A stretch of DNA of 64,000 bases from PHAA01 sp034927445 (GCA_034927445.1 JAYFPZ010000006.1:62001-126000), one strand, 5' to 3'; positions 31,974-42,245 are shown, counted from the first letter of the stretch. The notes: generated by a model not told the origin, from the sequence alone. Program-made: numbers and translations.

Positions 31974-32171
31974 AAATGATTTATTATTAGGGAAACCAAT
32001 TTTTATGCGGAGGTGAATTCGAGGGAGCTGTTATTTTGAGTTTTCCCTGGTCATTTTATATTTTAAATCCAGCGATTTTTTAATCCTGCCACAGGGGATT
32101 TATAAAGTTGCTTGAAGCCGCGGTAACTATCGCGCTTATAAAAACGATTCTTCGGGAAGGAAGTTAATATT

Positions 32172-33386
32172 ATGGATGGCTTAAATATTAAAAACCCGGT
32201 TAACCAACTGCAATTGGTACCGGATAAAAGCAAGAAAAGAAAACGAGCGTGGGAAATACCCAGTGATTTATTCTGCTCGGTTTGCGGCACCTGCCTGGAC
32301 CTTGACGAGCAAAGAATGATTCTAAAAAAACTGAATATAAACCACAAGACTTTATCTGACCATGAAATTCACGCCTTTATGGTGCAGGGCCTATACTCTG
32401 AAAACAAGATATCACGCCGCTTGGACAGTCATTTAAACGATAAGTATAGCTATGAAATCTCGGAATTCGGCAAATATGATGAAGACCATTTTATGAAGGT
32501 ATGGCAGGAACAGGTGAAATCAGGCGATATTTGCGGCCTGTACTGGGCAGCCGTTACGCACCAAGGTTTGTCTGAAAAAGCTATGCACAGGTTTTTTTGC
32601 GACGTTCATATGATGTCTCATCTCAATGGCGGCAAAACGCGCCAGGAAAAAAGCGAATATGAGCGAATGTTACGTGTAAAATCTGAGTTGCTGGACAAAC
32701 TCCGGCAGGAAAAGAAAAAAAGCAAGGGACTGGCTAAAGAGCTGGCTTTATTAGAAAAAAACTACCGGACTTTAACCACAAAGCTGCAGAGCTTGGAAAC
32801 GACTCCGCCCGGATCTCAGGATTTGCCCAAGGTAAATAGTCCTATAGACAGGCTTGCTCAAGAAAACCGGGATCTGAATGCCAAGCTCAAGCAAACTGAA
32901 CACGATTTAAGTGATTGCCTGGAACTTGTACATAATTTTGAGAAAGAAAAAGAACGACTGGAATCGGATTTAAGGGTACAGAAAGAAAATAATATGCAGC
33001 TATACAACGAGATAGACAGCCTGATTCGCAGTCTTAGTTGGGATAAGCAGGAATGTTTGCAAAACGAATGTTGTTCCGGTTTATGTGAGAAACGGGTTTT
33101 GATTGTCGGAGGGCTGACTAAACTAAGAAGCTTTTACCGTGATTTGATTGAAAACCTGGGTGGGAATTTTGAGTACCATGACGGATATCTTCGCTCAGGA
33201 GAGAGGGAGCTGGAAGGTCTTATCAAAAAGTCCGACATAATCCTGTGTCCGGTTGACTGCAACAGTCATGGAGCCTGTTTAAGCGTAAAAAAGATCTGCA
33301 ACCGTATAAAAAAGCCTTATCAAATGCTGCCAAGCTCCAGCTTAAGCAGTATTTCGCAGGCCCTAACGGTTGTAAGCAAAACCTGA
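32172..33386 (+). CDS. DUF2325 protein with coiled coil, Fur-box controlled
   Basis: A 404-aa protein. The N-terminal part has a Cys motif (FCSVCGTC) and an all-helical domain to about residue 160. A long charged coiled coil follows (about 160-295), and then a C-terminal DUF2325 domain: RVLIVGGLTKLRSFYRDLIENLG, then DIILCPVDCNSHGACLSVKKICN. DUF2325 has no proven function; its conserved Cys and His residues could bind metal. The perfect Fur box on its promoter suggests a role when iron is scarce. Confidence 0.75.
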   Translation: MDGLNIKNPVNQLQLVPDKSKKRKRAWEIPSDLFCSVCGTCLDLDEQRMILKKLNINHKTLSDHEIHAFMVQGLYSENKISRRLDSHLNDKYSYEISEFGKYDEDHFMKVWQEQVKSGDICGLYWAAVTHQGLSEKAMHRFFCDVHMMSHLNGGKTRQEKSEYERMLRVKSELLDKLRQEKKKSKGLAKELALLEKNYRTLTTKLQSLETTPPGSQDLPKVNSPIDRLAQENRDLNAKLKQTEHDLSDCLELVHNFEKEKERLESDLRVQKENNMQLYNEIDSLIRSLSWDKQECLQNECCSGLCEKRVLIVGGLTKLRSFYRDLIENLGGNFEYHDGYLRSGERELEGLIKKSDIILCPVDCNSHGACLSVKKICNRIKKPYQMLPSSSLSSISQALTVVSKT

Positions 33387-33407
33387 TTTATAAGGATGGA
33401 GGCTCTA

Positions 33408-34619
33408 GTGAATAAACAATCGTCCCTGGCAAGGGATCAAACTTTTAGGCCCAGGTGTGCCAAAGTGGGTGTAAGACCACTGGCAAAACTGAATATAAGC
33501 CTTAACGAGTTTGTCACCGCTTTATCATCGGCAATCGACTTGGCGGAAAAAGTCAATCGGGGCCATTCTTTGCGCACCACTTACGTTGCAAGCCGAATAT
33601 CCGAAATGTTAGGGCTTTCAACCGACGAAACCAGGGAAATATATTTTGCATCCTTACTTCATGACATAGTGCCGGTGGGAGGAGTTTTTGACGAGCAAAC
33701 CGCTTTGGCAATTCATAATAGTTTGTTTCCCCTGCATAAAGGAATAGCTGCCCGGGTAACCGATATTTGGCATTTAAAAAAGCGGATCAAATATAAAAAT
33801 CATATTCCCGATAATACGCATTTTATTACCAAGATAATTTATATCGGAGAATTATTTGAATCAATGTACTCGACTATAAGTGATGAGCCCGAGGATCGCA
33901 GCCGGATTCGAGGTTGGGTTATAAAAGAGGTAAAACATTGTGATGTGCAGATTGCGGCCGCGTTGCTTTTATGCATCTCAAAAGAGGCATTTTGGCTAGA
34001 TTTACGAGCGGATAGAATAAAAACAGTGGTAGAAAGAGGTGCCCCTGACTACAGGCAATACCTTGATATACATGATGTAGGACAGATATGCAAAGCATTT
34101 ACAGCCATAATCGACCGGAAAAATCCTTATACCGGTTCTCATTCAGAAAAAGTCGGCCAAATTGCCCATAAGATAGCTGTGGAATATGGTTTTGACGATT
34201 TTACCATCCAGTTAATCGAGATAGCCGGGTATCTTCACGATCTGGGAAAATTAGCAGTACCCGAAGCAATCCTTAATAAACCAGCAAGTCTGAACGTCAG
34301 GGAAAGACAAATAATCCAGTCGCATCCATATTACACTTATTCCATTTTAGGAAATATTAAAGGGTTGGAAGACATTGCCCAGTGGGCCGGTAATCATCAC
34401 GAACGCCTTGATGGTTCGGGGTATCCGTGGGGAAAAAGGAATCTGACGGTTATGGACCAAATTGTAGCCGTATCCGACATATTTGAAGCTCTTACCTCCG
34501 CGAGGCCTTACCGGGTGGCGGTTTCAAGCCATCAAGCCATAACTGTTTTAAAGGACATGGTGTTAGCAGGTAAAATTTTAGGGGATGTCGTTGAGGCTTT
34601 GGAAAATTCTATAAGATAG
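33408..34619 (+). CDS. HD-GYP domain protein (with degenerate N-terminal HD)
   Basis: Cytosolic protein (403 aa). The C-terminal half is a full HD-GYP domain: GSHSEKVGQIAHKI, YLHDLGKLAVPEAILNKP, HHERLDGSGYPWG and VAVSDIFEALTSARPYR. This predicts phosphodiesterase activity on cyclic di-GMP or a related dinucleotide. The N-terminal half has a second HD-like segment (HSLRTTYVASRI, LLHDIVPVGG). GTG 33408 is favoured because GGAGG overlaps the upstream ATG at 33396. It follows the DUF2325 gene by 21 bp and probably shares its iron-responsive transcript. Confidence 0.85.
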   Translation: MNKQSSLARDQTFRPRCAKVGVRPLAKLNISLNEFVTALSSAIDLAEKVNRGHSLRTTYVASRISEMLGLSTDETREIYFASLLHDIVPVGGVFDEQTALAIHNSLFPLHKGIAARVTDIWHLKKRIKYKNHIPDNTHFITKIIYIGELFESMYSTISDEPEDRSRIRGWVIKEVKHCDVQIAAALLLCISKEAFWLDLRADRIKTVVERGAPDYRQYLDIHDVGQICKAFTAIIDRKNPYTGSHSEKVGQIAHKIAVEYGFDDFTIQLIEIAGYLHDLGKLAVPEAILNKPASLNVRERQIIQSHPYYTYSILGNIKGLEDIAQWAGNHHERLDGSGYPWGKRNLTVMDQIVAVSDIFEALTSARPYRVAVSSHQAITVLKDMVLAGKILGDVVEALENSIR

Positions 34620-34728
34620 AGACACAGGGGATCTAAGCAGGGGATAAATACATTGAGAAAGGCTGGTCCTAATCTAAGCCAGGCCAGCCGTATATATTGC
34701 TATTTTCTTTAGACAGCGATTATCCCCG

Positions 34729-36006
34729 CTAACTTTTGTAGCTATGGCTTAGCAGTTCCACGGGATGCACAACCCGCGCCTTTAACCCCTTCCGCCTGAC
34801 CCCGTAATTAAGCTGCATCATGCAGCTGGGGCAACAGGTGGCAATCAGGTCAGCACCGGTGGCGGCAACGTTATCCATCTTTTTATCAAGTATCTGCATC
34901 GACAGATCATAATGGGTAAGGCTGTAGGTACCGGAGCCACCGCAGCACCGGTTGGCGTCTTTCATTTCTACCAGTTCGGCGCCGGGTACGCGCTTAATCA
35001 GTTCCCGCGGCTCAGCTTTGATCCCCTGGGCGTTGGCCAGGTGGCAGGGATCGTGATAAGTTACCATGATGTTTTCAACCCGGTTGCCGTCCGGTATTTT
35101 TATATCAATAATATTGACCAGAAAACTGGTCAGGTCTACCACTTTATCTGAAAATTTTTTGATTTCATCCTCAAGGCCGCAGGAACTCAGTACAAATTCC
35201 AGATTTTTAGCTGACAGGGCCGATGAACACGAGGCGCAGTCAGTGACAATATAATCGAAATCGTAGGAATTAAATACTTTAAGGTTGATTTTGGCCAGCG
35301 CTTGGGCGGTTTCCAGCTTGCCGTTGGCAATATGGGGCAACCCGCAGCACTTCATAGCGGTGGGGATAATCACCTCGCAGCCGTTACGGGTAAGAACGTC
35401 AATCGTAGCCAAGGCAACGCCCGGGTTTAAAAGATCGGTGGCGCAGCCCAGAAAATACCCGACCGTGTATTTTTTTTCCCCACGGGCTTGGTTTACGCTA
35501 CTGAGCTGGGAGCGGGCCGAACGGAAGGGTACGTCGCTCAGGATCTGTTCTGCCTTGGGTATATCCCCGGGCAGGATTTTGGTCAGGCCCAATTGGCGGG
35601 CCAGTTTTTGAGCCCCGGATTTTTGGACTCCCCACATCATGCGGATGGTATTTTTGAGGAGGGCCGGCCTGGTCCACATAGTATCAAAAATCAGATTTTT
35701 GGCCGGGTTGGAATTCCTTTTATAGACATACGAACGGGCGGCGGCATTTAATTCATGGATATCAATTCCGGAAGGGCAATTGATACTGCAGGTTTCACAC
35801 ATCAGACAACTGCTCAGATGGTCATATACATTCTGGTCGGTATTTACTTGGCCGTCCCGTAACATCTGCACCATGAATACGTGACCGCGGGGAGCGGTGG
35901 TCTCGTTTTTTACTTCTGCAAAAACCGGGCAGACACTTCTGCATTTGCCGCAACGCACACATTTCATCAACTGTTCTTTGACCGGTGGTAATTCTTTGAA
36001 TTCCAT
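34729..36006 (-). CDS. glcF: GlcF/LutA-type Fe-S subunit of a 2-hydroxyacid dehydrogenase
   Basis: A 425-aa protein with two N-terminal [4Fe-4S] motifs (CVRCGKCRSVCP and CLMCETCSINCP) and two CCG domains (CCGLPHIAN and NRCCGGSG). With the flavoprotein encoded upstream (36047) it forms the electron-transferring half of a glycolate or D-lactate dehydrogenase. It has no membrane anchor, so electrons may pass to a quinone-linked or electron-transfer flavoprotein partner encoded elsewhere. Confidence 0.88.
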   Translation of the reverse strand: MEFKELPPVKEQLMKCVRCGKCRSVCPVFAEVKNETTAPRGHVFMVQMLRDGQVNTDQNVYDHLSSCLMCETCSINCPSGIDIHELNAAARSYVYKRNSNPAKNLIFDTMWTRPALLKNTIRMMWGVQKSGAQKLARQLGLTKILPGDIPKAEQILSDVPFRSARSQLSSVNQARGEKKYTVGYFLGCATDLLNPGVALATIDVLTRNGCEVIIPTAMKCCGLPHIANGKLETAQALAKINLKVFNSYDFDYIVTDCASCSSALSAKNLEFVLSSCGLEDEIKKFSDKVVDLTSFLVNIIDIKIPDGNRVENIMVTYHDPCHLANAQGIKAEPRELIKRVPGAELVEMKDANRCCGGSGTYSLTHYDLSMQILDKKMDNVAATGADLIATCCPSCMMQLNYGVRRKGLKARVVHPVELLSHSYKS

Positions 36007-36046
36007 TATTAATATATCTCCTTCCTAAAGAACTGAACTCCTTATC

Positions 36047-37447
36047 CTAAATAAGCTTTCCGGGGTTCATAATTCCTTTAGGGTCAAATGCTTGTTTGGT
36101 TTTTTGCATATAATCCAGGGCGAGGCCATGTTCCAACTGGGCGTAACGCCGGCGTACCGCACCCACCCCGTGTTCGCCGGTGGTTGTTCCTTCCAGTTCT
36201 ATAGCCAGCAGGTGAATTTCATCGACCAGCTTTAGTACCCGCTCCACTTCTTCCGGATTCTCAGGGTTGATAACCGGGGCGGTATGAACATTACCGTCGC
36301 CGATGTGGCCATAATTGACCACCTGAATGCCGTATTTGTCGCCCAGAGCCCTGATAGCCCGCAGCGTGTCTGCCACCTTGGCCAGGGGAACACTGATATC
36401 CTCGCCGGCGAAAATCCTGGTGCCATCGGGGCGTACCCGGGCAGCGGCAGCTGCAGTTACACTGCGGCCTTCCCACAATTCCGCCATACGTTGGGGGTCG
36501 GTGGCCCATTCAACTGAACGGGCTCGTTTGCCGGCCATTTCCTGGATGACATTGCCCTCAAACTCAACGCTGGGGGGATTGCCGTCCACCTCAAAAAGAA
36601 GAATGGCTTCCGCATCAGGCAGGTTTATATGAGGTTTAAAGTCGTTTACCGCTTTAATGGCGGAGCTGTCTAAAATCTCGATCCCCGAGGGCAGAATGCC
36701 AGCCTGGTAAACATCCAAAACTGTAGCCGGGGCATCGTCCAATTGGTCAAAAACCGCCATGGTGATCCCGCGCGCCCGGGGCTTGGGGAAACATCTCAAA
36801 CGGATTCTGGTGATTACCCCCAGGATGCCCTCTGATCCCACCATCAATTTAGTCAGGTTCAAACCGGAAACATTTTTAATCGCCCGCGACTTCATGCCTC
36901 CCGTTATTATGACATCCCCATTGGGCATTACGACCTCCAACCCTAAAATGTACTGCTCGGTGCAGCCATATTTTACGGCTCGAAGCCCGGAAGCATTGTT
37001 GGCAACCATTCCACCGACCGTGCACATCAAACTGCTGCCCGGATCAGGCGGGAAAAACAGGTTGAATTTGGCCAGTTCTTCGTTTAGTTTGGCATGGATA
37101 ACTCCCGGACGCACAATTACCTGCATATTTTTTTGATCTATCTCCACGATCTCGTCCCAGGTGGACAAATCCAGTACAATCCCGCCTTCGACCGCGACGC
37201 AGCCGCCGGTTTCCCCGGTACCGGCCCCCCGGGGGATAACATTAATATTGTTTTGCCAGGCCAATTGCATTATCTTTTGAACGTCCTCCGTTGACTTCGG
37301 AAAAGCCACCGCATAGGGCGAAGTTGTTTCCAGTTTAGTCAGAAATGAACTATCGTATGAATAGTACAGCAAATCCAGGTCTTCACTTAGAACTTTATCT
37401 TTGCCGATAATCTTAATTAATTCCTGTTGAATTTGTGCCCTCTCCAA
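36047..37447 (-). CDS. glcD: GlcD-type FAD-linked 2-hydroxyacid dehydrogenase
   Basis: FAD-binding PCMH-type oxidoreductase (466 aa). FAD segments are PRGAGTGETGGCVAVEGGIV and DPGSSLMCTVGGMVANNASG. The C-terminal GHIGDGNVHTAP and EHGVGAVRR are the metal/substrate motifs of D-lactate, glycolate and D-2-hydroxyglutarate dehydrogenases. Operon with glcF (40-bp gap). The LarA racemase at 43876 supports D-lactate as substrate, but glycolate is possible. Confidence 0.88.
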   Translation of the reverse strand: MERAQIQQELIKIIGKDKVLSEDLDLLYYSYDSSFLTKLETTSPYAVAFPKSTEDVQKIMQLAWQNNINVIPRGAGTGETGGCVAVEGGIVLDLSTWDEIVEIDQKNMQVIVRPGVIHAKLNEELAKFNLFFPPDPGSSLMCTVGGMVANNASGLRAVKYGCTEQYILGLEVVMPNGDVIITGGMKSRAIKNVSGLNLTKLMVGSEGILGVITRIRLRCFPKPRARGITMAVFDQLDDAPATVLDVYQAGILPSGIEILDSSAIKAVNDFKPHINLPDAEAILLFEVDGNPPSVEFEGNVIQEMAGKRARSVEWATDPQRMAELWEGRSVTAAAAARVRPDGTRIFAGEDISVPLAKVADTLRAIRALGDKYGIQVVNYGHIGDGNVHTAPVINPENPEEVERVLKLVDEIHLLAIELEGTTTGEHGVGAVRRRYAQLEHGLALDYMQKTKQAFDPKGIMNPGKLI

Positions 37448-38161
37448 AATATCACTCCCCTGTTAATGTTGACATTATAACCAATGGCTATCAGCCCATT
37501 ATAACACAAAAAAAATAGATAACTTTTGTCTAATTAGTGGTAAAATATAGTAGAGTAGATTAAGAATTTAATAAGGATTAAAAACAGTGGAGATACATAT
37601 ATTTTGAAGGCTGAGGTAAAATATTCGTTTAATGCATGCGTGCATTAAACGATGCAAATATGCATTAAAAATAGAGAAAATTCAATGGGCACAGGAAATT
37701 GCATTGAGTTGGGGATGCCCAAATATTGGGGATTTTAGTTGTGCCGAAGTGAAGTCGGTTATGATGGCATATATATTGCTAGTTAAAAATAACGACGCTA
37801 GTAATATAGGATAAGTATATCCACTCCAATTTTACATATGCTGCTGCACGTAAGTTAAAATAGATTCGATTATAAAATTAAATACGAACATTATACAAGC
37901 TTTGTGATTTGCGGAGCAGTTATCCTTTCATGTGCATAAAATTGTTTTTCCGTTGCAGATTCCACATAATGCAACGTGCCAATTTGCTAATTTACTTGAT
38001 TTCCATATAAGTTTTCTGATATTTAATACTAATACAGTCCTCTTTGTATTAGCGAAAGGGGGGAGACGCAGAGTAGTAACTGCTTAGGTATACTTAATAT
38101 AAGTAATCCCGAGGTGAGTGTAATCCATGGGTATTACACATGATTGGAGGGAGGAAGGTTA
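37448..38161 (+). promoter_or_regulatory. Long control region upstream of the beta-oxidation genes
   Basis: 714 bp, AT-rich. A perfect inverted repeat GTTTAATGCA-TGCG-TGCATTAAAC lies at 37627-37650, with a third half-site TGCATTAAAA at 37661. This looks like an operator for a dimeric repressor. A 60-codon frame at 37632 has no ribosome site and is rejected. Otherwise I see no gene or terminator. Confidence 0.5.
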
Positions 38162-38944
38162 ATGGCGTACGAAAACGTACTGCTGGAAAAGGAAGACCGG
38201 GTCGCCATACTAAGTATAAACAGACCCAAAGCCTTAAACGCTCTGAACAACGATACCTTGTTGGAAATCAGGAGCGCTATTGTAGACATTAAGGAAGACG
38301 CCGGTATTGATGTTTTAATCATTACTGGTGCCGGTGATAAAGCCTTTGTAGCCGGTGCAGACATCAGTTTCATGCAGCCTCTTTCGGCGGTTGAGGGAAG
38401 AGCATTTGGTGCACTGGGACAGGAAGTATTTCGTATGATAGAAGCTATGGAAAAGCCAGTTATCGCAGCCGTTAATGGTTTTGCACTGGGTGGAGGTTGT
38501 GAATTGGCTATGTGCTGTGACTTCCGCATAGCCTCAACTAAAGCCAAATTTGGGCAGCCGGAAGTGGGGCTGGGCATCACTCCAGGATTCGGCGGAACCC
38601 AGCGTTTGCCGCGTCTGGTGGGAAGTGGTATGGCTAAACAGATGCTATATACAGCAGACGTTATTGATGCCAACGAGGCTCTGCGGGTTGGGCTGGTTAA
38701 TAGTGTGGTGGAACCGGAAGAATTAATGGACTTCGTTAAGAAAATTGCCAAACGCATTATAAGCAAGGCGCAGGTTGCCGTTCGCCTAAGCAAAGCGGCC
38801 GCCACTGAAGGAATGCAGACCGACATCGATCGGGGCATGACGATTGAGGCTGATGTGTTTGGCCTTTGTTTTGCCACTGCCGATCAAAAAGAAGGTATGT
38901 CTGCTTTCGTTGAAAAGAGAAAGCCCGGATTTATCGGGAAATAA
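38162..38944 (+). CDS. Enoyl-CoA hydratase / crotonase
   Basis: Crotonase-fold enzyme (260 aa) hydrating crotonyl-CoA or longer enoyl-CoA to 3-hydroxyacyl-CoA. The oxyanion-hole segment GDKAFVAGADI and the two catalytic glutamates (in GGCELAM and FGQPEVGLGITPG) are present. ATG 38162 follows GGAGGGAGG; the ATG at 38144 overlaps that site. It probably serves butyrate oxidation with the downstream thiolase and acyl-CoA dehydrogenase. No 3-hydroxyacyl-CoA dehydrogenase is in the window. Confidence 0.93.
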   Translation: MAYENVLLEKEDRVAILSINRPKALNALNNDTLLEIRSAIVDIKEDAGIDVLIITGAGDKAFVAGADISFMQPLSAVEGRAFGALGQEVFRMIEAMEKPVIAAVNGFALGGGCELAMCCDFRIASTKAKFGQPEVGLGITPGFGGTQRLPRLVGSGMAKQMLYTADVIDANEALRVGLVNSVVEPEELMDFVKKIAKRIISKAQVAVRLSKAAATEGMQTDIDRGMTIEADVFGLCFATADQKEGMSAFVEKRKPGFIGK

Positions 38945-39022
38945 TAATTGATCCCCAATCATTACCTTAATTTTAAATATCTATAATTATTTATTATAAA
39001 GAAAGATGAGGTGCTTGTATAA

Positions 39023-40210
39023 GTGAGTAAAGAAGTTGTAATCGTAAGCGCATGCCGTACCCCGGTGGGTTCATTTAATGGAACTCTGAAAGACACCCCC
39101 CCCATTGCTCTGGGCTCCTTGGTTATGGCCGAAGCCGTAAAACGTGCCGGCATTTCTCCGGATATAGTTGAAGAAGTAGTATTCGGTTGTGTTATACAGG
39201 CCGGATTAGGCCAGAACATCGCCCGCCAGTGCGCAATCAAAGCTGGTCTTCCCGAAACCAGCACTGCTTTTACTATCAATAAGGTATGCGGTTCCGGCCT
39301 GAGAGCGGTCAGCCTGGCTGCCCAGATGATCAAAGCCGGTGACGTGGATATCATGGTAGCCGGCGGTGTTGAAAATATGTGCATGGCTCCCTTTGCTCTG
39401 CCCAACGCCCGCTATGGTTACAGAATGAACAACGGCACTCTGGTTGACCTCATGATCAAGGACGGCCTGTGGGAAGCTTTTAACAACTACCATATGGGCA
39501 TCACCGCAGAAAATGTCAACGATAAATACGGCATAACCAGACAGGAACAGGATGAATTTGCCCTGAGAAGCCAGGAGAGAGCTGCGGCTGCAATCGCTGC
39601 CGGCAAATTCAAAGATGAAATCGTACCGGTCGTGGTTAAGCAAAAGAAAAAAGAAATCGTTTTCGATACCGACGAAGATCCCCGTGCCAGCACCCCCGAA
39701 TCCCTGGGCAAGCTGGGCCCCGCTTTCAGGCGTCCCGACGGCACCGTAACCGCCGGCAACGCCTCCGGCATCAACGATGGCGCCGCCGCCGTGGTGGTAA
39801 TGTCTGCCGATAAAGCCAAAGAACTGGGAGTAAAACCCCTGTTCAGAATCGTCAGCTATGCTTCCGGCGGTGTAGATCCCAAGATCATGGGCGTAGGACC
39901 TGTTCCGGCCAGCCAGAAGGCTCTGGCCAAAGCCGGCCTGACCGTTGCCGATCTCGATCTTATCGAAGCCAACGAAGCCTTTGCCGCTCAGTCCATCGCA
40001 GTCGGACGCGACATGGGATGGGGCGACATGGAGAAGGTCAATGTCAATGGTGGCGCAATTGCTATCGGCCATCCCGTGGGTGCATCCGGTTGCCGTATTC
40101 TCGTTACCCTGCTCTATGAAATGATGAAGAGAAAATCCAAATATGGTCTGGCCACCCTCTGCATCGGCGGCGGCATGGGTACAGCCCTTATTGTAGAACA
40201 AGTACTGTAA
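39023..40210 (+). CDS. Acetyl-CoA acetyltransferase (thiolase)
   Basis: Thiolase of 395 aa that cleaves acetoacetyl-CoA to two acetyl-CoA, or the reverse. Active-site motifs are NKVCGSGLRAV (nucleophilic Cys), EANEAFAAQ, NVNGGAIAIGHPVGASG and the final CIGGGMG. The GTG start is preceded by GATGAGGTG. In a syntrophic butyrate oxidiser the cleavage direction dominates. Confidence 0.95.
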   Translation: MSKEVVIVSACRTPVGSFNGTLKDTPPIALGSLVMAEAVKRAGISPDIVEEVVFGCVIQAGLGQNIARQCAIKAGLPETSTAFTINKVCGSGLRAVSLAAQMIKAGDVDIMVAGGVENMCMAPFALPNARYGYRMNNGTLVDLMIKDGLWEAFNNYHMGITAENVNDKYGITRQEQDEFALRSQERAAAAIAAGKFKDEIVPVVVKQKKKEIVFDTDEDPRASTPESLGKLGPAFRRPDGTVTAGNASGINDGAAAVVVMSADKAKELGVKPLFRIVSYASGGVDPKIMGVGPVPASQKALAKAGLTVADLDLIEANEAFAAQSIAVGRDMGWGDMEKVNVNGGAIAIGHPVGASGCRILVTLLYEMMKRKSKYGLATLCIGGGMGTALIVEQVL

Positions 40211-40256
40211 TACTTTATAGTATTCCTAATAACCTGAGCATTTGAAATTCGGTTTT

Positions 40257-40288
40257 GGTTGCGTTGGCTAATGATGGCCGGCGCAACC
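40257..40288 (+). other. Hairpin between thiolase and acyl-CoA dehydrogenase genes
   Basis: A GGTTGCG / CGCAACC stem with an inner GGC / GCC pair lies between the two genes. There is no T run, so it may be a processing or stabilising structure rather than a terminator. Confidence 0.4.
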
Positions 40289-40334
40289 ATAGTTATGCTA
40301 AATAAAAGCTTAATTAGAAATGGAGGGACTTGTA

Positions 40335-42167
40335 TTGCCGAGTAATCAATTTCTTATGAACACCCGCGACATTAAATTCGTGATAAAAGAATGGCTTCCC
40401 ATGGACAAACTTTTAGCCACGGATGCTTACAAAGATTATTATGGGATCGACGACATCGATAATTTCCTCGATGTTAACTACAAAGTCTGCCGTGACGTTA
40501 TTGCTCCGGCCAACAAAGATGCCGATGAAATCGGTTGTACCTTTGTTGGCGGCGAAGAGCATGCCGTTATAACCCCCGATGTTTACAAAACTGTTTACAA
40601 AACCATTCAGGATGCTGAATTGGGCCAGCAGTTCGGATATCGCGGCGATGGTAAAATACCTCTGGCCTGGTATGCTCCCATACTGGAAATGCAGTCTGCT
40701 GCCTCTGCAGCCATAGTAATGTTCTGGTGTCTGACCCAGGGCGCTACCACCGTGCTGCAGGACTACGGCACCGAAAAACAAAAAGAGTTGTTCCTGCCCA
40801 AGATGTTTACCGGCGAATGGGGCGGCACCATGGGCCTGACCGAACCCGGTGCAGGATCCGAGGTTGGCGCATGTGCCAGCAAGGCATTCCCCACCGAGAC
40901 TCCCGGCCTCTATAAACTGAAAGGGCAGAAATGCTTTATCACCTCCGGTGACCATGACCTGGCGGAAAACATCATCCATCTGATGCTGGCCAAGACCCCG
41001 GGCGCCAAGGAAGGCACCGCCGGCATTTCCCTCTTCATCGTGCCCAAGTTCTGGATCAATGATGACGGCTCCTTAGGCAAATGGAACGATGTAACCTCCG
41101 TGGGCATCGAACACAAGATGGGTATCCACGGTTCTTCCACCCTTACCCTGTCAATGGGTGAAAACAATGAATGCTATGGCTATATGGTAGGCGACGTAGA
41201 GGTGGTAGACGGCCGCGCCAAAGGTATGTCTCAGATGTTCGCGTATATGAACGAAGAACGCCTGAACACCGGTCTGTTCACCCTGGGCTGCATAACTGCC
41301 GGATACTATGCAGCTCTGGAATACACCAAAGTCCGCGTACAGAGCAAGCATTCCACCAATCCCAAGGGACCCAGCGTCAGGATCATCGAGCACGAAGACG
41401 TCCGTCGCATGCTGATGTATCAGAAAGCCGGCATGGAAGCCATCCGGGCTCTGATCTACACCTCCTATTTGTATCGCGATCTGGAAGTCGATGCTCCCAC
41501 CCCGGAAGAAAGAGAATACTACGGCAACATGTTTGCGATCAACAACCCGCTGTGCAAGGCCTATTCATCCGATATGTCCAGAATTCTGACCGGCGAATGC
41601 ATCCAATGCCACGGCGGTTATGGATTCATGGAAGAATATGCCGGAGCTCAGTTATACAGAGACTGCGTTATCCACGGTATCTGGGAAGGCACCAACTTCA
41701 TTCAGTCCCAGGACTACACCGGCCGCAAGTTTACCATGAGCGGCGGCGAACCCTTCAAGAAATGGGTACAGGAAATCGATGATTTCGTAGCCAATGAGAA
41801 GACCGATGAATTCGCAGCTGAATTCGCCATGATGACAGATGTCATGGTTGCATTCAAAGATATTGTGGAGATGAATGATGCCTGGACCAAGGGTGACAAG
41901 CAAATGAAGCAGCTCTTCGCCACCCGGACCCTGCATTCCGGCGCGAGAGTCTACTGCGGCAAGCTGCTGCTCTCCCAGGCCCTCCTGGCTTCCAAGAAGC
42001 TGGCCGAACTGGGCGAAGACCACTTCGACGCCAACTTCTATAAAGGCAAGATCGCCAGCGCCAAGTTCTATATCATGAACCATGTCACCGATGTGTTTGG
42101 ATTCGAGAAGGCCATGAAAGCCGCTGACAGAAGCGCTATCGATGTTCCGGAAGAGGCATTGCTCTAA
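40335..42167 (+). CDS. Acyl-CoA dehydrogenase, long form with C-terminal extension
   Basis: FAD-dependent enzyme of 610 aa, about 200 residues longer than the usual acyl-CoA dehydrogenase, belonging to the class with an extra helical C-terminal domain. Visible segments are GTMGLTEPGAGSEVGA (flavin/substrate), KCFITSGDHDL, GIHGSSTLTLSM and CIQCHGGYGFMEEYAGAQLYRD with the catalytic-Glu region. It oxidises butyryl-CoA or longer acyl-CoA, passing electrons to electron-transfer flavoprotein. TTG 40335 is favoured, since GGAGGG overlaps the ATG at 40320. Confidence 0.92.
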   Translation: MPSNQFLMNTRDIKFVIKEWLPMDKLLATDAYKDYYGIDDIDNFLDVNYKVCRDVIAPANKDADEIGCTFVGGEEHAVITPDVYKTVYKTIQDAELGQQFGYRGDGKIPLAWYAPILEMQSAASAAIVMFWCLTQGATTVLQDYGTEKQKELFLPKMFTGEWGGTMGLTEPGAGSEVGACASKAFPTETPGLYKLKGQKCFITSGDHDLAENIIHLMLAKTPGAKEGTAGISLFIVPKFWINDDGSLGKWNDVTSVGIEHKMGIHGSSTLTLSMGENNECYGYMVGDVEVVDGRAKGMSQMFAYMNEERLNTGLFTLGCITAGYYAALEYTKVRVQSKHSTNPKGPSVRIIEHEDVRRMLMYQKAGMEAIRALIYTSYLYRDLEVDAPTPEEREYYGNMFAINNPLCKAYSSDMSRILTGECIQCHGGYGFMEEYAGAQLYRDCVIHGIWEGTNFIQSQDYTGRKFTMSGGEPFKKWVQEIDDFVANEKTDEFAAEFAMMTDVMVAFKDIVEMNDAWTKGDKQMKQLFATRTLHSGARVYCGKLLLSQALLASKKLAELGEDHFDANFYKGKIASAKFYIMNHVTDVFGFEKAMKAADRSAIDVPEEALL

Positions 42168-42215
42168 TCCTTATGAAACCTGCCAGGGCAGGAGTCGGGT
42201 TAAATAAAAAAATAG

Positions 42216-42245
42216 AAGCGGAGCTCATTGAGTTCCGCTTTTTTT
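42216..42245 (+). terminator. Intrinsic terminator after the acyl-CoA dehydrogenase gene
   Basis: AAGCGGAGCT / AGTTCCGCTT stem with a short loop, followed by seven T. It ends the beta-oxidation transcript. Confidence 0.8.

Noticed and set aside
37632..37814. 60-codon frame upstream of the crotonase gene
   Set aside because: It begins inside the inverted repeat, without ribosome site or recognisable product.
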